Source: Pseudomonas sp. GL-B-19 (lineage in GTDB: Bacteria > Pseudomonadota > Gammaproteobacteria > Pseudomonadales > Pseudomonadaceae). Taken from it: 64,000 bases of DNA. The translations under genes were made by a program, and so were the position numbers. Where the stretch lies: positions 1-64,000 of the forward strand of contig NZ_JAHBDK010000011.1 in assembly GCF_019956415.1 (NCBI RefSeq). The letters are read 5' to 3'. Shown here piece by piece: positions 33,680 to 42,142 of the stretch (position 1 is the stretch's first letter; each line of letters opens with the position of its first letter). The notes under the pieces were generated by a model. That model did not search any database and was not told where the DNA came from. It saw nothing but the letters and a program-made list of their open reading frames with translations.

Positions 33680-33773
33680 TCTCCCGGGCTTTTGTCCCGC
33701 CGTGTAACCTCAACTGGAGGTCGCCAACTCTCGGACCAGCCACTCGCTCAAAGCGAGCCGGAACCCTAGTCAG
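33680..33773 (-). promoter_or_regulatory. Guanidine-I (ykkC) riboswitch
   Basis: On the minus strand the segment holds, in order, GACTAGGGTTCCGG, a variable stem, GGCTGGTCCGAGAGTTGG, a second stem, and GTTACACGGCGGGACAAAAG, then CCCGGGAGAC. These are the conserved blocks of the ykkC class I guanidine aptamer. It ends about 65 bases before the ATG of the binding-protein gene. A small CACCG/CGGTG hairpin follows, with no clear T-run, so the mode of control (termination or translation) is not obvious. Confidence 0.95.
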
Positions 33774-34065
33774 CCATTGCAAATTGTGGTGCCGCGAACC
33801 TGTAAAGAACTCCTGCACGCTTTTACTAAAGCGAGAGACGTGCCAAGTCGGCTTGAGCGCTCTAGCGTGGGGGATGACGCGAGAGCCACGTCGGGAAGGG
33901 GCTGCACGGTTGCCTTGTGATGGTGCGCGACTGCACCGCAATGGGACGGTTTGGCCGCTGATCTGAAGGTATTTGCGGCCCAGCACTTGATGCCGTTTTT
34001 CAAGTCAAAAGCAATGTCAGCCGGCCGTTGTCGGCTGCTGTCCCAAGGTCTTTTCGGAGGCCGTC
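33774..34065. other. Intergenic region between riboswitch and lipoprotein gene
   Basis: About 290 bp carrying the promoters of the guanidine operon (minus strand) and of the small lipoprotein gene (plus strand). No gene or repeat recognised. GGTCTTTTCGGAGG just before 34066 is the ribosome site of the next gene. Confidence 0.5.
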
Positions 34066-34314
34066 ATGCTGCGTCGAATTGTGTTTACGGTGTTGTTCAG
34101 TTTGGGGATGTCTGGTTGCTATTACTACGCAGGCCCCTACGACGCATACGCCACACCTAATGACTACCCCGGTTATTACTACCCCGGTTATTACTCGCCT
34201 TACTACCACGGTGGCTATTACGGTCCACGGTATTACGGGGGGTATCGCTACCGTTATTACGGAGGCCACGGACCGCGTTATTACGGCGGTGGATATCACG
34301 GCTGGCACCATTAA
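34066..34314 (+). CDS. Small Tyr/Gly-rich lipoprotein
   Basis: 82 residues. A lipoprotein signal peptide ends LGMSGC (lipobox Cys at about 18), followed by a low-complexity mature part of YYPG, YYSPYY, GGYYGPRYYGG and RYYGG units in which about 40 per cent of residues are Tyr or Gly. CGGAGG precedes the ATG. No known domain. Function unknown. A similar but longer lipoprotein gene follows 168 bases downstream. Confidence 0.75.
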   Translation: MLRRIVFTVLFSLGMSGCYYYAGPYDAYATPNDYPGYYYPGYYSPYYHGGYYGPRYYGGYRYRYYGGHGPRYYGGGYHGWHH

Positions 34315-34482
34315 TCAGTGCGTGAATAGATGAAAAACCTTTCATCGGGCAGATGTTTCAATGTGTTTCATGGACGCACCAGATTTCGAAAAACGATGTC
34401 TGATCTTTCGACAGTCACCGATTAATTGACTGCCGCTCACCAGCGTCGCTGGTGTAGCTCACTCGCGGTCCAGGAGGCCGCC

Positions 34483-34956
34483 ATGCTCTGTCGAAAACAG
34501 CTCCGCCGAATTCTTCTGATTGCTCTATCGGGATTGTCTCTTGGTGCGTGCGTGCCCTATTCCGATGGAGGAGCCAACTACTACAGTTCCGAGGTCTATA
34601 CCTCGCCAGCGCCAACCTATTACGCCGGTGGCGGATCCTACTATTCAGGTGGCGGAGGTTATTACTCGCCACCGCCCCGGTACTACTCACCGCCAGCGCG
34701 GTATTACCAGCCGACTCCGCGCTATTACTATCAGCCAAGGATCTATCAACCGGCCCCGCGTTATTACCAATCCCGGAGCTATTACCGGTCACATCAGAAT
34801 CAGGGCTGGGACGGTCATCACCAAGGTGGCTGGAGTAATGACAACCGAGGCGGCTGGAATAATGACAACCGAGGTGGCTGGAATAATGATTTCCGGGGGG
34901 GTGGACGCCATCACGGCGGACGCGGTGACCACATGGGCCGAGGCGGCCACCGGTAA
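34483..34956 (+). CDS. Tyr/Pro/Gly-rich lipoprotein with 8-residue repeats
   Basis: 157 residues. The signal peptide ends LSLGAC (lipobox Cys at about 22). Next comes a region of YYSPPPRYYSPPARYY-type repeats, then three tandem octapeptides GGW(S/N)ND(N/F)R encoded by 24-bp DNA repeats at about 34824-34895, and a His/Gly/Arg-rich tail. CAGGAGG lies upstream of the ATG at 34483. No known domain. Likely an outer-membrane-anchored, disordered envelope protein related to the smaller neighbour. Confidence 0.75.
   Translation: MLCRKQLRRILLIALSGLSLGACVPYSDGGANYYSSEVYTSPAPTYYAGGGSYYSGGGGYYSPPPRYYSPPARYYQPTPRYYYQPRIYQPAPRYYQSRSYYRSHQNQGWDGHHQGGWSNDNRGGWNNDNRGGWNNDFRGGGRHHGGRGDHMGRGGHR
34824..34895 (+). 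repeat. 24-bp tandem repeat, three units, in coding sequence
   Basis: Units of the type GGTGGCTGGAATAATGACAA plus CCGA encode GGWNNDNR three times. The second unit is the best match to the consensus. Confidence 0.8.
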
Positions 34957-34965
34957 CCGTTCACA

Positions 34966-34997
34966 CAAAAGCGGCGCACGAAGCGCCGCTTTTTTTG
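34966..34997. terminator. Bidirectional terminator
   Basis: AAAAGCGGCGC and GCGCCGCTTTT around a short loop, followed by a T-run. It lies between the convergent lipoprotein and hydrolase genes. Confidence 0.9.
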
Positions 34998-35007
34998 TGT
35001 CCGAATT

Positions 35008-36120
35008 TCAGTATTCGGACAAATCCGCCAGTGGGTGCCGACCTTCCCAGGCCTTCTGGAAGTGCGCGTCCACCACGGAATCCGGTACGTTGTTGATGTC
35101 CGGCCAGTGCCAGTGCGGTTTCTGGTCCTTGTCGATCAACCGTGCGCGCACACCTTCGCTGAACTCCGGATGTCGACAACAGTTGAGGCTCATCGTGTAT
35201 TCCATCTGAAAAACCTGAGCCAGCGACAGGTGCCGGGCCCGGGCGATTTGCTCCCAGACCAGATGCGCGGTCAGCGGCGAGCCTTCACTCATGGTTTTTG
35301 CGGCACGGCTGAGTAGCAGATCGGAGCTGTCGCGTTGCAGGCTGATGGCCTTCCAGGCGCAACTCACATCACTGACGTCCAGCAGTTCATCAATGTGCTG
35401 GCGCCGTGGCAACCACTGGGCTTCGGGCATTTGCGCGACCGCTTCCTGCTGCAAGGCCTTGAGCAAACTGTTGAGCTGCATCGGCGTTTGTTCCTGCCAG
35501 TTCAATTGCAGCAACCCTTCGATCAGTTCCTCCTGTTGTTCATCGAGCAAGAAACGGTCGGCCAGGTCCAGGTCGATTGCATCGCGGCCGTTCATGTGGG
35601 CACCGGTAAGGCCCAAAAACAGCCCGAGCTTGCCGGGCATTCGCGACAGAAACCAACTGGCGCCAACGTCCGGGTACAGACCAATGCTGATCTCAGGCAT
35701 TGCCAGCCGAGTGCTTGGTGTGACGACCCGGATGCTCGCGCCTTGCAACAAACCCATCCCGCCGCCGAGCACATAACCATGACCCCAGCAGATCAACGGT
35801 TTCGGGTAGGTGTGCAGTTTGAAGTCCAGGCGATATTCCGCCGCAAAGAAGTGCGCGGCCAACGGCGGCACCTCCCCGGGATGAGCACGACAGGCTTCCA
35901 CCAGGCTGCGCACTTCACCGCCGGCACAGAAGGCCTTGGCGCCGTTGCCACGCAGTAACACGCAGACTATTTGCGGGTCCTTGGCCCAGGCGTCCATTTG
36001 ATCACGCAGGGCGTTGATCATCGGCAGGGACAGGGCGTTAAGGGACTTTTCGGCGTCGAGGCTGGCGATGCCGATGCGAGCGCCGTCGGTGCCGGTGAGT
36101 TCTTCGAAGTGCAGATTCAT
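35008..36120 (-). CDS. Enoyl-CoA hydratase/isomerase family protein, 3-hydroxyisobutyryl-CoA hydrolase type
   Basis: 370 residues, longer than simple hydratases and typical of the ECH_2/HIBCH group. VLLRGNGAKAFCAGGEVRSL forms the first oxyanion-hole loop, GHGYVLGGGMGL the second, and MPEISIGLYPDVGASWFLSR holds the Glu and Asp of the hydrolase active site. HIBCH cleaves 3-hydroxyisobutyryl-CoA in valine breakdown. No valine genes adjoin it, so the physiological substrate may differ. Single gene. Confidence 0.87.
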   Translation of the reverse strand: MNLHFEELTGTDGARIGIASLDAEKSLNALSLPMINALRDQMDAWAKDPQIVCVLLRGNGAKAFCAGGEVRSLVEACRAHPGEVPPLAAHFFAAEYRLDFKLHTYPKPLICWGHGYVLGGGMGLLQGASIRVVTPSTRLAMPEISIGLYPDVGASWFLSRMPGKLGLFLGLTGAHMNGRDAIDLDLADRFLLDEQQEELIEGLLQLNWQEQTPMQLNSLLKALQQEAVAQMPEAQWLPRRQHIDELLDVSDVSCAWKAISLQRDSSDLLLSRAAKTMSEGSPLTAHLVWEQIARARHLSLAQVFQMEYTMSLNCCRHPEFSEGVRARLIDKDQKPHWHWPDINNVPDSVVDAHFQKAWEGRHPLADLSEY

Positions 36121-36252
36121 CGTGACCTCGATCGGGAATTTGAGCGTTCAGTATGATCGCTGTACAGGAAAGTGCCGGATGTGCGTCAGATCAATTGACA
36201 AGCGTGATGGGCTTTCCTAGGGTTCGCCCCATTGTTTTTGCCGGATGTAACC

Positions 36253-36945
36253 ATGACTGCTGACGACCGTATCAAACTCGAACCGAGCTGGAAGGAGGCA
36301 CTGCGTGCCGAATTCGACCAGCCCTACATGGCAGAGTTGCGTGATTTCCTGCAACAGGAGCGTGCGGCGGGCAAAGAGATCTATCCACCGGGCCCGATGA
36401 TTTTCAACGCGCTCAACTCCACACCGCTGGACAAGGTCAAGGTCGTCATCCTCGGTCAAGACCCCTACCACGGCCCGGGGCAGGCCCATGGTTTGTGCTT
36501 CTCGGTGCAACCGGGCGTGCCGGCGCCGCCGTCGCTGGTGAATATCTATAAAGAGTTGAAGCGCGACCTGAACATCGATATTCCCAACCATGGCTATTTG
36601 CAGAGCTGGGCCGACCAGGGCGTGCTGATGCTCAACACCACCATGACGGTTGAGCGCGCCAATGCCAATGCGCACAAGGATAAGGGCTGGCAGTTTTTCA
36701 CGGACCGGATCATTGAGGTCGTCAGCCAGCAGCAGCCGCATCTGGTGTTTATGCTGTGGGGCGCACATGCCCAGAGCAAACAGAAGCTAATCGACGCGAC
36801 CAAGCACCTGGTGCTGACGTCGGTGCATCCGTCGCCGTTGTCCGCGTATCGCGGTTTTCTGGGATGCGGGCACTTCAGCCGGACCAACAAGTTTCTTGAG
36901 CAGAATGGCGAGACGCCGATTGAGTGGCGGTTGCCGCCGGTTTGA
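36253..36945 (+). CDS. ung: Uracil-DNA glycosylase
   Basis: 230 residues. The water-activating loop [20 protein letters not shown] carries catalytic Asp70, and [10 protein letters not shown] carries His192 of the minor-groove loop. LNTTMTVE holds the Asn that recognises uracil. It removes uracil from DNA to start base-excision repair. ATG at 36253, seven codons inside the longer open frame. It is divergent from the HIBCH-type gene. Confidence 0.95.
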   Translation: MTADDRIKLEPSWKEALRAEFDQPYMAELRDFLQQERAAGKEIYPPGPMIFNALNSTPLDKVKVVILGQDPYHGPGQAHGLCFSVQPGVPAPPSLVNIYKELKRDLNIDIPNHGYLQSWADQGVLMLNTTMTVERANANAHKDKGWQFFTDRIIEVVSQQQPHLVFMLWGAHAQSKQKLIDATKHLVLTSVHPSPLSAYRGFLGCGHFSRTNKFLEQNGETPIEWRLPPV

Positions 36946-36949
36946 AAAG

Positions 36950-37025
36950 CATCGCCAGCAGGCTGGCTCCCACATTGGTTTTACGGTGTTTAAAAAACTT
37001 GTGGGAGCCAGCCTGCTGGCGATGA
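36950..37025. repeat. REP doublet
   Basis: GCATCGCCAGCAGGCTGGCT and the opposed GTGGGAGCCAGCCTGCTGGC. Convergent gene boundary of ung and abrB. Confidence 0.9.
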
Positions 37026-37039
37026 ATTCAACTCGGTCT

Positions 37040-38074
37040 TTACTCTGGATTGCGGTTCCAGTATTTGAACAACGGCTCCGCCAGAAACAGCACAAACAAC
37101 AACCGCATCACCTGCATCGCCGTCACCAGCGGCACCGACAATTGCAGCGTCTCCGCCGTCAGGCTCATTTCCGCGATCCCGCCGGGCATCATGCCCAGGG
37201 TTAGCGAGCGCAAATCCAGATGGGTCAGCGCACTCAACCCCAGCGCCGCCGCCGTGGCGATCAACATGGTCAGCACCGTGCCGATCAAGGTCCGGCCCAT
37301 GAAGGAAGGCGCACGCCGAAAAAACTGTCGGTTGAAGTGACAACCCAAGCCGCTACCAATCAGCCATTGGCCGATCTGGCTTCCGCCATTGGGCAAACCA
37401 ATGTGCAAATCCCAACCGATGCTCACCGCTGCACTCACCAGCAACGGGCCGAACAGCCATGGATTGGGTTGACGAAGACGTTCCCAGAGCCACGCCGCCA
37501 AGGCGCCTGCCGGGAATAAAAAGGCCAGCCAGCGCCAGTCCACGGCCGTGGCGTGCAAAACCGGCGCACCGTCACCCAACAAATACTTGAACGCCGCCGG
37601 CACACACAACACCACCACAAGCACCCGCAAACTTTGTCCCGCCGCCACACGGCTGAGCACCGCACCGTTGCGAGCACCGAGGTTGACCATCTCTCCGGAG
37701 CCGCCGGGCATGCTGGAAAAGAACGCGGTGGCGCGATCTTCACCGGTACGGCGCATCAACCAGACCCCGACCACGGCCGACAGGCTGGTGACCAACGCAC
37801 CGAAGAAGATCAAACCGAAATGCCCCAACACCTGCTCCATCACCACCGGGGTGAAGTGCAGGCCGATGCCGATGCCGACAATCCACTGGCCGCACTTGCG
37901 GCCGCCAGGGATTTCCGCCAATTGCCATGGCGTGAGGCAGCGCACGAGGATGATCGCCAGCAACGAGCCGACCATCCACGGCAACGGCCAGCCGATCTGG
38001 CTGGCGAGATAACCGCCCAGCAGACCGACCAGCGGTGTTCCCCACCAGGCTTTGAGCGGCGTTCGATCAGACAT
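37040..38074 (-). CDS. AbrB-family membrane protein (TIGR03082/PF05145 type)
   Basis: 344 residues with about nine to ten helices in two related halves. GLLGGYLASQIGWPLPWMVG and SSMPGGSGEMVNLGARNG in the first half recur as GSQIGQWLIGSGLGCHF and MMPGGIAEMSLTAE in the second. This is the AbrB membrane duplication family, sometimes annotated as an ammonia monooxygenase or a regulator, but in fact of unknown function and often beside tripartite transporters. Its start lies eight bases inside the end of tctA, so it is cotranscribed with tctCBA. Confidence 0.88.
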   Translation of the reverse strand: MSDRTPLKAWWGTPLVGLLGGYLASQIGWPLPWMVGSLLAIILVRCLTPWQLAEIPGGRKCGQWIVGIGIGLHFTPVVMEQVLGHFGLIFFGALVTSLSAVVGVWLMRRTGEDRATAFFSSMPGGSGEMVNLGARNGAVLSRVAAGQSLRVLVVVLCVPAAFKYLLGDGAPVLHATAVDWRWLAFLFPAGALAAWLWERLRQPNPWLFGPLLVSAAVSIGWDLHIGLPNGGSQIGQWLIGSGLGCHFNRQFFRRAPSFMGRTLIGTVLTMLIATAAALGLSALTHLDLRSLTLGMMPGGIAEMSLTAETLQLSVPLVTAMQVMRLLFVLFLAEPLFKYWNRNPE

Positions 38075-39581
38075 CGGCGATAGCGCGTTGAGCGGCCGAA
38101 CGTTTACGCCAGATCCGCAGGAGTGGCATCAGCAGCATGATCGCGGTCAGTACCCAGCAGCCGAAGGTGATCGGGCTGGACCAGAGGATTTCCAGTGCAC
38201 CGTTGGAAATCGACAGCGCGCGACGCAGGTTTTGTTCCATCAGGCCGCCGAGGATGAAGCCCAGCAAAATCGGCGACAACGGGAAGTCCAGCTTGCGCAG
38301 GATATAGCCGAAGATGCCGATGCCGATCATCAGGAACAGGTCGAACGTAGTGGCGTGCACCGCGTAGACGCCGATCCCGGTGATGATCGCGATCACCGGC
38401 ACCAGCGCCCAGTTAGGCACGGCGAGGATGCGAGTGAAGACACGGATCATCGGAATGTTGAGGATCACCAGCATGATGTTGGCGATGAACAACGAGGCGA
38501 TCAGGCCCCAGACGATGTCGGGTTGTTGTTGGAACAGCAGCGGCCCCGGCGTGATGTTGTACAGAGACAGGGCGCCGATCATCACCGCCGTGGTGCCAGA
38601 GCCGGGAACACCGAGGGTCAGCATCGGCACCAGTGCGCCGCACGCTGCGCCGCCGATGGCGGTTTCCGGTGCCGCGAGGCCACGCATGTCGCCCTGGCCG
38701 AACGTGCCTTTGGCACCGGCGATACGTTTTTCGGTCATGTAGGCCACGGCGCTGGCGAGGGTCGCTCCGGCTCCCGGCAACACGCCCATGATGAAGCCCA
38801 GCACGCCACAACGCAGGTTCACCACGAACACCGCCGAGGCTTCCTTGAAGTTGAACATCATGCGGCCGGTAGCTTTCACTGCTTCCTGACCATGATGGGT
38901 TTTTTCCAGCAGCAGGAGAATTTCACTGATGGAGAATAGACCCAACACCAACACGACAAATTGGATGCCGTCGGTCAGATGGATGTTGTCCCCGGTGAAC
39001 CGGTAAACGCCGCTGTTGGCATCGATCCCGACGCTCGACAGAAACAAACCGATCAACGCCGCAATAAAGGTTTTCAGCGGTCGGTCACCGGCCATGCCGC
39101 CAAGGCAAACAATGGCGAACACCATCAGCACGAAATATTCCGCCGGACCGAAGGCAATCGCCCATTTCGCCAGCAGCGGGGCGAACAGCACCATGCCGCA
39201 GGTGGCGATGAACGCGCCGATAAACGAACTCCACGCCGACAACGACAGCGCGACACCGGCCAGGCCTTTGCGGGCCATCGGGTAACCGTCCAGCGTGGTC
39301 ATGACGGTAGAGGCTTCACCGGGAATGTTCAGCAGAATCGAGCTGATCCGTCCGCCGTATTCGCAACCCAGATACACCGCCGCCAGCAGGATCAGTGCCG
39401 ACTCCGGTGGCAGGCCGAGGGCGAATGCAATCGGGATCAACAATGCCACGCCATTGATCGGGCCAAGGCCTGGCAGCAGGCCGACTACGGTGCCGATCAG
39501 GGTGCCGCACAGGGCGGTCACCAGGTTGTACGGGCTCAGCGCGACGCCGAAACCCTGACCCAAATAGCCAAGCGTATCCAT
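38067..39581 (-). CDS. tctA: Tripartite tricarboxylate transporter, large permease
   Basis: 504 residues and about twelve helices. GTLIGTVVGLLPGLGPINGV and LLAAVYLGCEYGGRISSILL, with NIPGEASTVMTTLDGYPMAR, are the TctA signature, repeated in part as MGVLPGAGATLASAVAYMTE and LTLGVPGSGTTAVMIGAL. It forms the channel of the TTT system taking up citrate or related acids. It starts one base after the tctB stop and overlaps abrB by eight bases. Confidence 0.93.
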   Translation of the reverse strand: MDTLGYLGQGFGVALSPYNLVTALCGTLIGTVVGLLPGLGPINGVALLIPIAFALGLPPESALILLAAVYLGCEYGGRISSILLNIPGEASTVMTTLDGYPMARKGLAGVALSLSAWSSFIGAFIATCGMVLFAPLLAKWAIAFGPAEYFVLMVFAIVCLGGMAGDRPLKTFIAALIGLFLSSVGIDANSGVYRFTGDNIHLTDGIQFVVLVLGLFSISEILLLLEKTHHGQEAVKATGRMMFNFKEASAVFVVNLRCGVLGFIMGVLPGAGATLASAVAYMTEKRIAGAKGTFGQGDMRGLAAPETAIGGAACGALVPMLTLGVPGSGTTAVMIGALSLYNITPGPLLFQQQPDIVWGLIASLFIANIMLVILNIPMIRVFTRILAVPNWALVPVIAIITGIGVYAVHATTFDLFLMIGIGIFGYILRKLDFPLSPILLGFILGGLMEQNLRRALSISNGALEILWSSPITFGCWVLTAIMLLMPLLRIWRKRSAAQRAIADV

Positions 39582-39582
39582 A

Positions 39583-40041
39583 TCAGTTCTCCAGAACGTC
39601 GAGCACGCCCAAGGGCAGCGGCACGTCCATCAACTTGTCGAACAACAGATAAAGGCCGACGGCCATTAGTGTGATGATCACAATGCTGGGCACCCAGCGA
39701 CCGCCATACAGGCGCGCCATTGGAATGCCGATCAGGATGCTGGCGACGATGAAACCAAGGGGTTCGAAGGTGCCGGCAAACACCAGCAACAGCACCACGC
39801 ACAGGCCGATCTTGGTCAGGGTTTCGCGGTCCATCGGTGGTTCGTCAGCGTCGTGCTTGATCGGTGCGGGACGGAACACCATGTACAACAGCGCCAGGCC
39901 CATCAGCCCGAGCATCAACAGCGGAAAGGCTCTGGGTCCCACCGGTTCGTAGGAAAAAGCCGCTTGATACGGCCAGGCCATCAGCGCCAGGCCAACACAG
40001 GCGAGCATCAGCACCGAAGCAAAAATGCGTTGTAAGAGCAT
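39583..40041 (-). CDS. tctB: Tripartite tricarboxylate transporter, small permease
   Basis: 152 residues with four hydrophobic segments. ASVLMLACVGLALMAWPYQA and FSYEPVGPRAFPLLMLGLMG are typical of TctB, with the conserved GPRxFP. It partners TctA. The stop is immediately followed by the tctA start. Confidence 0.9.
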   Translation of the reverse strand: MLLQRIFASVLMLACVGLALMAWPYQAAFSYEPVGPRAFPLLMLGLMGLALLYMVFRPAPIKHDADEPPMDRETLTKIGLCVVLLLVFAGTFEPLGFIVASILIGIPMARLYGGRWVPSIVIITLMAVGLYLLFDKLMDVPLPLGVLDVLEN

Positions 40042-40099
40042 GGAAAACTCCTGTGCCGCGGCCTCGAAGAACGAGGCCGCAGCCGCTAGACAGAGGCAA

Positions 40100-41077
40100 T
40101 CACTGGATCAGGCCGAACTCTTTGGCCAGCACTTTGTAGTCCGCAACCTGCTTCTTCACGTAGGTGTCCAGCTCCGGGCCGGTCATGGCGAACGGGAACA
40201 GTTCACGTTGATCGCGCAGCTTGGCGAAGTCTTCGGACGCCAGCAGCTTGTCGAAGGCGTCTTTCCACCAGGCGTAGTCTTCGTCGCTGACTTTTGGCCC
40301 GAGGTAGAAGCCGCGAACCACCGGCCAGACGATGTCGTAGCCTTGCTCTTTGGCGGTCGGGATGTCTTTCATTTCCGGCTCGTCCAGGCGCTTCTCGGCG
40401 AACACGGCCAGCAAGCGCATGTCACCGCTCTGGATGTGCGGCATGGAGTCGGAGATGTCGGTGCTGCCGACCTGAATGTGCCCACCGAGCAGGGCGGTGG
40501 CGATTTCACCGCCGCCTTCGAGGGCGACGTAGCGCAGGTCGCGCGGGTTGATCCCTGCTGCCTTGGCGATCAGTGCGGTTTGCATCCAGTCCTGGCTGCC
40601 GACGGTGCCGCCGGAGCCGATCACCACTTTGCTCGGGTCTTCTTTCAGCGCTTTGACCAGATCGTCCAGGGTCTTGTAGGGCGAATCGCTTTTCACCGCG
40701 ATGGCGCCATAACTGGTGCCGACGGCGGCCAGCCAGCGCACGTTGGTTTCATCGAATCGACCAAACTTGCCTTGCGCCAGGTTCAGCAGCGAGCCGCTGG
40801 ACCAGGCCACCAACGTGCCAGCGTCGGCGGGGCGCTGAGCGACCACCGCGTTGTACGCCACTGCGCCGACACCGCCGGGCATGTAGGTCACGCGCATCGG
40901 TTTGGTCAGCAGCTTTTCGTTGATCAGCGCGCTCTGCGCCAATTTGCAGGTGAGGTCGAAACCACCGCCCGGTGAGGCCGGGGCGATGCATTCCGGGCGT
41001 TTGGGTTCGGCCATCAATTGACTGGCGAACAGCATGCAGCTGGCGGCGAGGGCGAAACGGCGCAGGGATCGATTCAT
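40100..41077 (-). CDS. tctC: Tripartite tricarboxylate transporter, substrate-binding protein
   Basis: 325 residues. Signal peptide with cleavage near SQLMAEP. The mature protein starts with ECIAPASPGGGFDLTCKLA, the Bug/TctC carboxylate-binding loop, and later has MPGGVGAVAYN and VIGSGGTVGSQDWMQTALIA. The ATG at 41077 is preceded by GGAGACAAT. It captures tricarboxylate or a similar acid in the periplasm. First gene of the tctC-tctB-tctA-abrB operon. Confidence 0.92.
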   Translation of the reverse strand: MNRSLRRFALAASCMLFASQLMAEPKRPECIAPASPGGGFDLTCKLAQSALINEKLLTKPMRVTYMPGGVGAVAYNAVVAQRPADAGTLVAWSSGSLLNLAQGKFGRFDETNVRWLAAVGTSYGAIAVKSDSPYKTLDDLVKALKEDPSKVVIGSGGTVGSQDWMQTALIAKAAGINPRDLRYVALEGGGEIATALLGGHIQVGSTDISDSMPHIQSGDMRLLAVFAEKRLDEPEMKDIPTAKEQGYDIVWPVVRGFYLGPKVSDEDYAWWKDAFDKLLASEDFAKLRDQRELFPFAMTGPELDTYVKKQVADYKVLAKEFGLIQ

Positions 41078-41470
41078 TATTGTCTCCATGGGAGTTTTTG
41101 TTTTTGGGGATGTTTCAGGTGCGGCGGTTTCGCGTCGTGCAGCCGGCAACGGCGCTGGCAAGCGTAAACGACGGGATTCTGGGGAAAAGGTGGGACGGAC
41201 AAGCCTGAAGCTGCGTAGACAGCATGGTGCAGTACCTCATTTATTGTTCTTATTGACGAAAACGCGTCATGGCGTTTTTCGGGAGCTACATTTCAAAGCA
41301 CTATTGGAGGGTCTGCATTCGAAACCATCCGTGGGCCGACTCTAACGGGCCAACCTTTCACTAACCTTTCAGCAGGCTTTCACGGTTTACAGGCTTCACA
41401 GCAGCGGATGCGGCTGTAAACTTCGCGCCAAAGAATGGCGTCGACCATCCCCTGAATGAGGTAAAGATCC
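41078..41470. other. 393-bp divergent control region between tctC and tctD
   Basis: Contains the CTTTCA repeats described separately and a terminator-like inverted repeat, AAAACGC (41259-41265) with GCGTTTT (41272-41278), followed by a T-run on the plus strand. No gene is visible. Confidence 0.6.
41355..41382 (+). promoter_or_regulatory. Three CTTTCA direct repeats, candidate TctD binding site
   Basis: CTTTCA occurs at 41355-41360, 41366-41371 and 41377-41382, an exact 11-bp period. OmpR/PhoB-class regulators such as TctD bind tandem repeats with this spacing. The site is 89-116 bases upstream of the tctD start. Confidence 0.65.
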
Positions 41471-42142
41471 ATGCGTGTTCTGCTCGTCGAAGACCACTTG
41501 CAGCTTGCCGAAAGTGTCGCCCAGGCGCTCAAGAGCACCGGGCTGACGGTGGACGTGCTGCACGATGGCGTGGCTGCAGACCTGGCCTTGAGCAGCGAGG
41601 AATACGCCATGGCGATTCTTGATGTCGGTCTGCCGCGCATGGATGGTTTTGAAGTGCTCGCACGCTTGCGCTCCCGGGGGAAAAACCTTCCGGTGCTGAT
41701 GTTGACCGCGCGTAGCGACGTCAAGGATCGGGTCCATGGCCTGAACCTTGGTGCTGACGATTACCTGGCCAAACCCTTTGAACTGACCGAACTCGAAGCG
41801 CGGGTCAAAGCCTTGTTGCGCCGCAGTGTGCTGGGCGGTGAACGTCAGCAGCGCTGCGGTGTGCTGGCCTATGATCTGGACACCCGGCGCTTCACCCTCG
41901 GGGAAGAATTGCTGACCCTGACCTCACGTGAACAGGCCGTTCTCGAGGCGCTGATCGCCCGGCCCGGACGGGTGATGAGCAAAGAGCAACTGGCCTCCCA
42001 GGTGTTCGGTCTGGACGAAGAAGCCAGCCCTGACGCGATCGAAATCTACGTGCATCGCTTACGCAAAAAACTCGACGGCCAACCGGTCGCGATCGTGACC
42101 TTCCGCGGTCTTGGCTACTTGCTGGAAAGCCGCGATGCATAA
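41471..42142 (+). CDS. tctD: Tricarboxylate-transport response regulator
   Basis: 223 residues. The receiver domain has phospho-acceptor Asp51 in AILDVGLPRMDGF and Lys in LGADDYLAKPFEL. The OmpR-type winged helix spans about 125-220 (LTSREQAVLEALIARPGRVM, YVHRLRKKLDG, GLGYLLE). It activates the tct transporter genes in relatives. GAGGTAAAG precedes the ATG. It overlaps tctE by eight bases and is divergent from tctCBA. Confidence 0.93.
   Translation: MRVLLVEDHLQLAESVAQALKSTGLTVDVLHDGVAADLALSSEEYAMAILDVGLPRMDGFEVLARLRSRGKNLPVLMLTARSDVKDRVHGLNLGADDYLAKPFELTELEARVKALLRRSVLGGERQQRCGVLAYDLDTRRFTLGEELLTLTSREQAVLEALIARPGRVMSKEQLASQVFGLDEEASPDAIEIYVHRLRKKLDGQPVAIVTFRGLGYLLESRDA

Noticed and set aside
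34824..34895. Possible CRISPR-like array
   Set aside because: The units are contiguous 24-bp coding repeats without spacers. No cas genes are present and no array was found elsewhere in the window.
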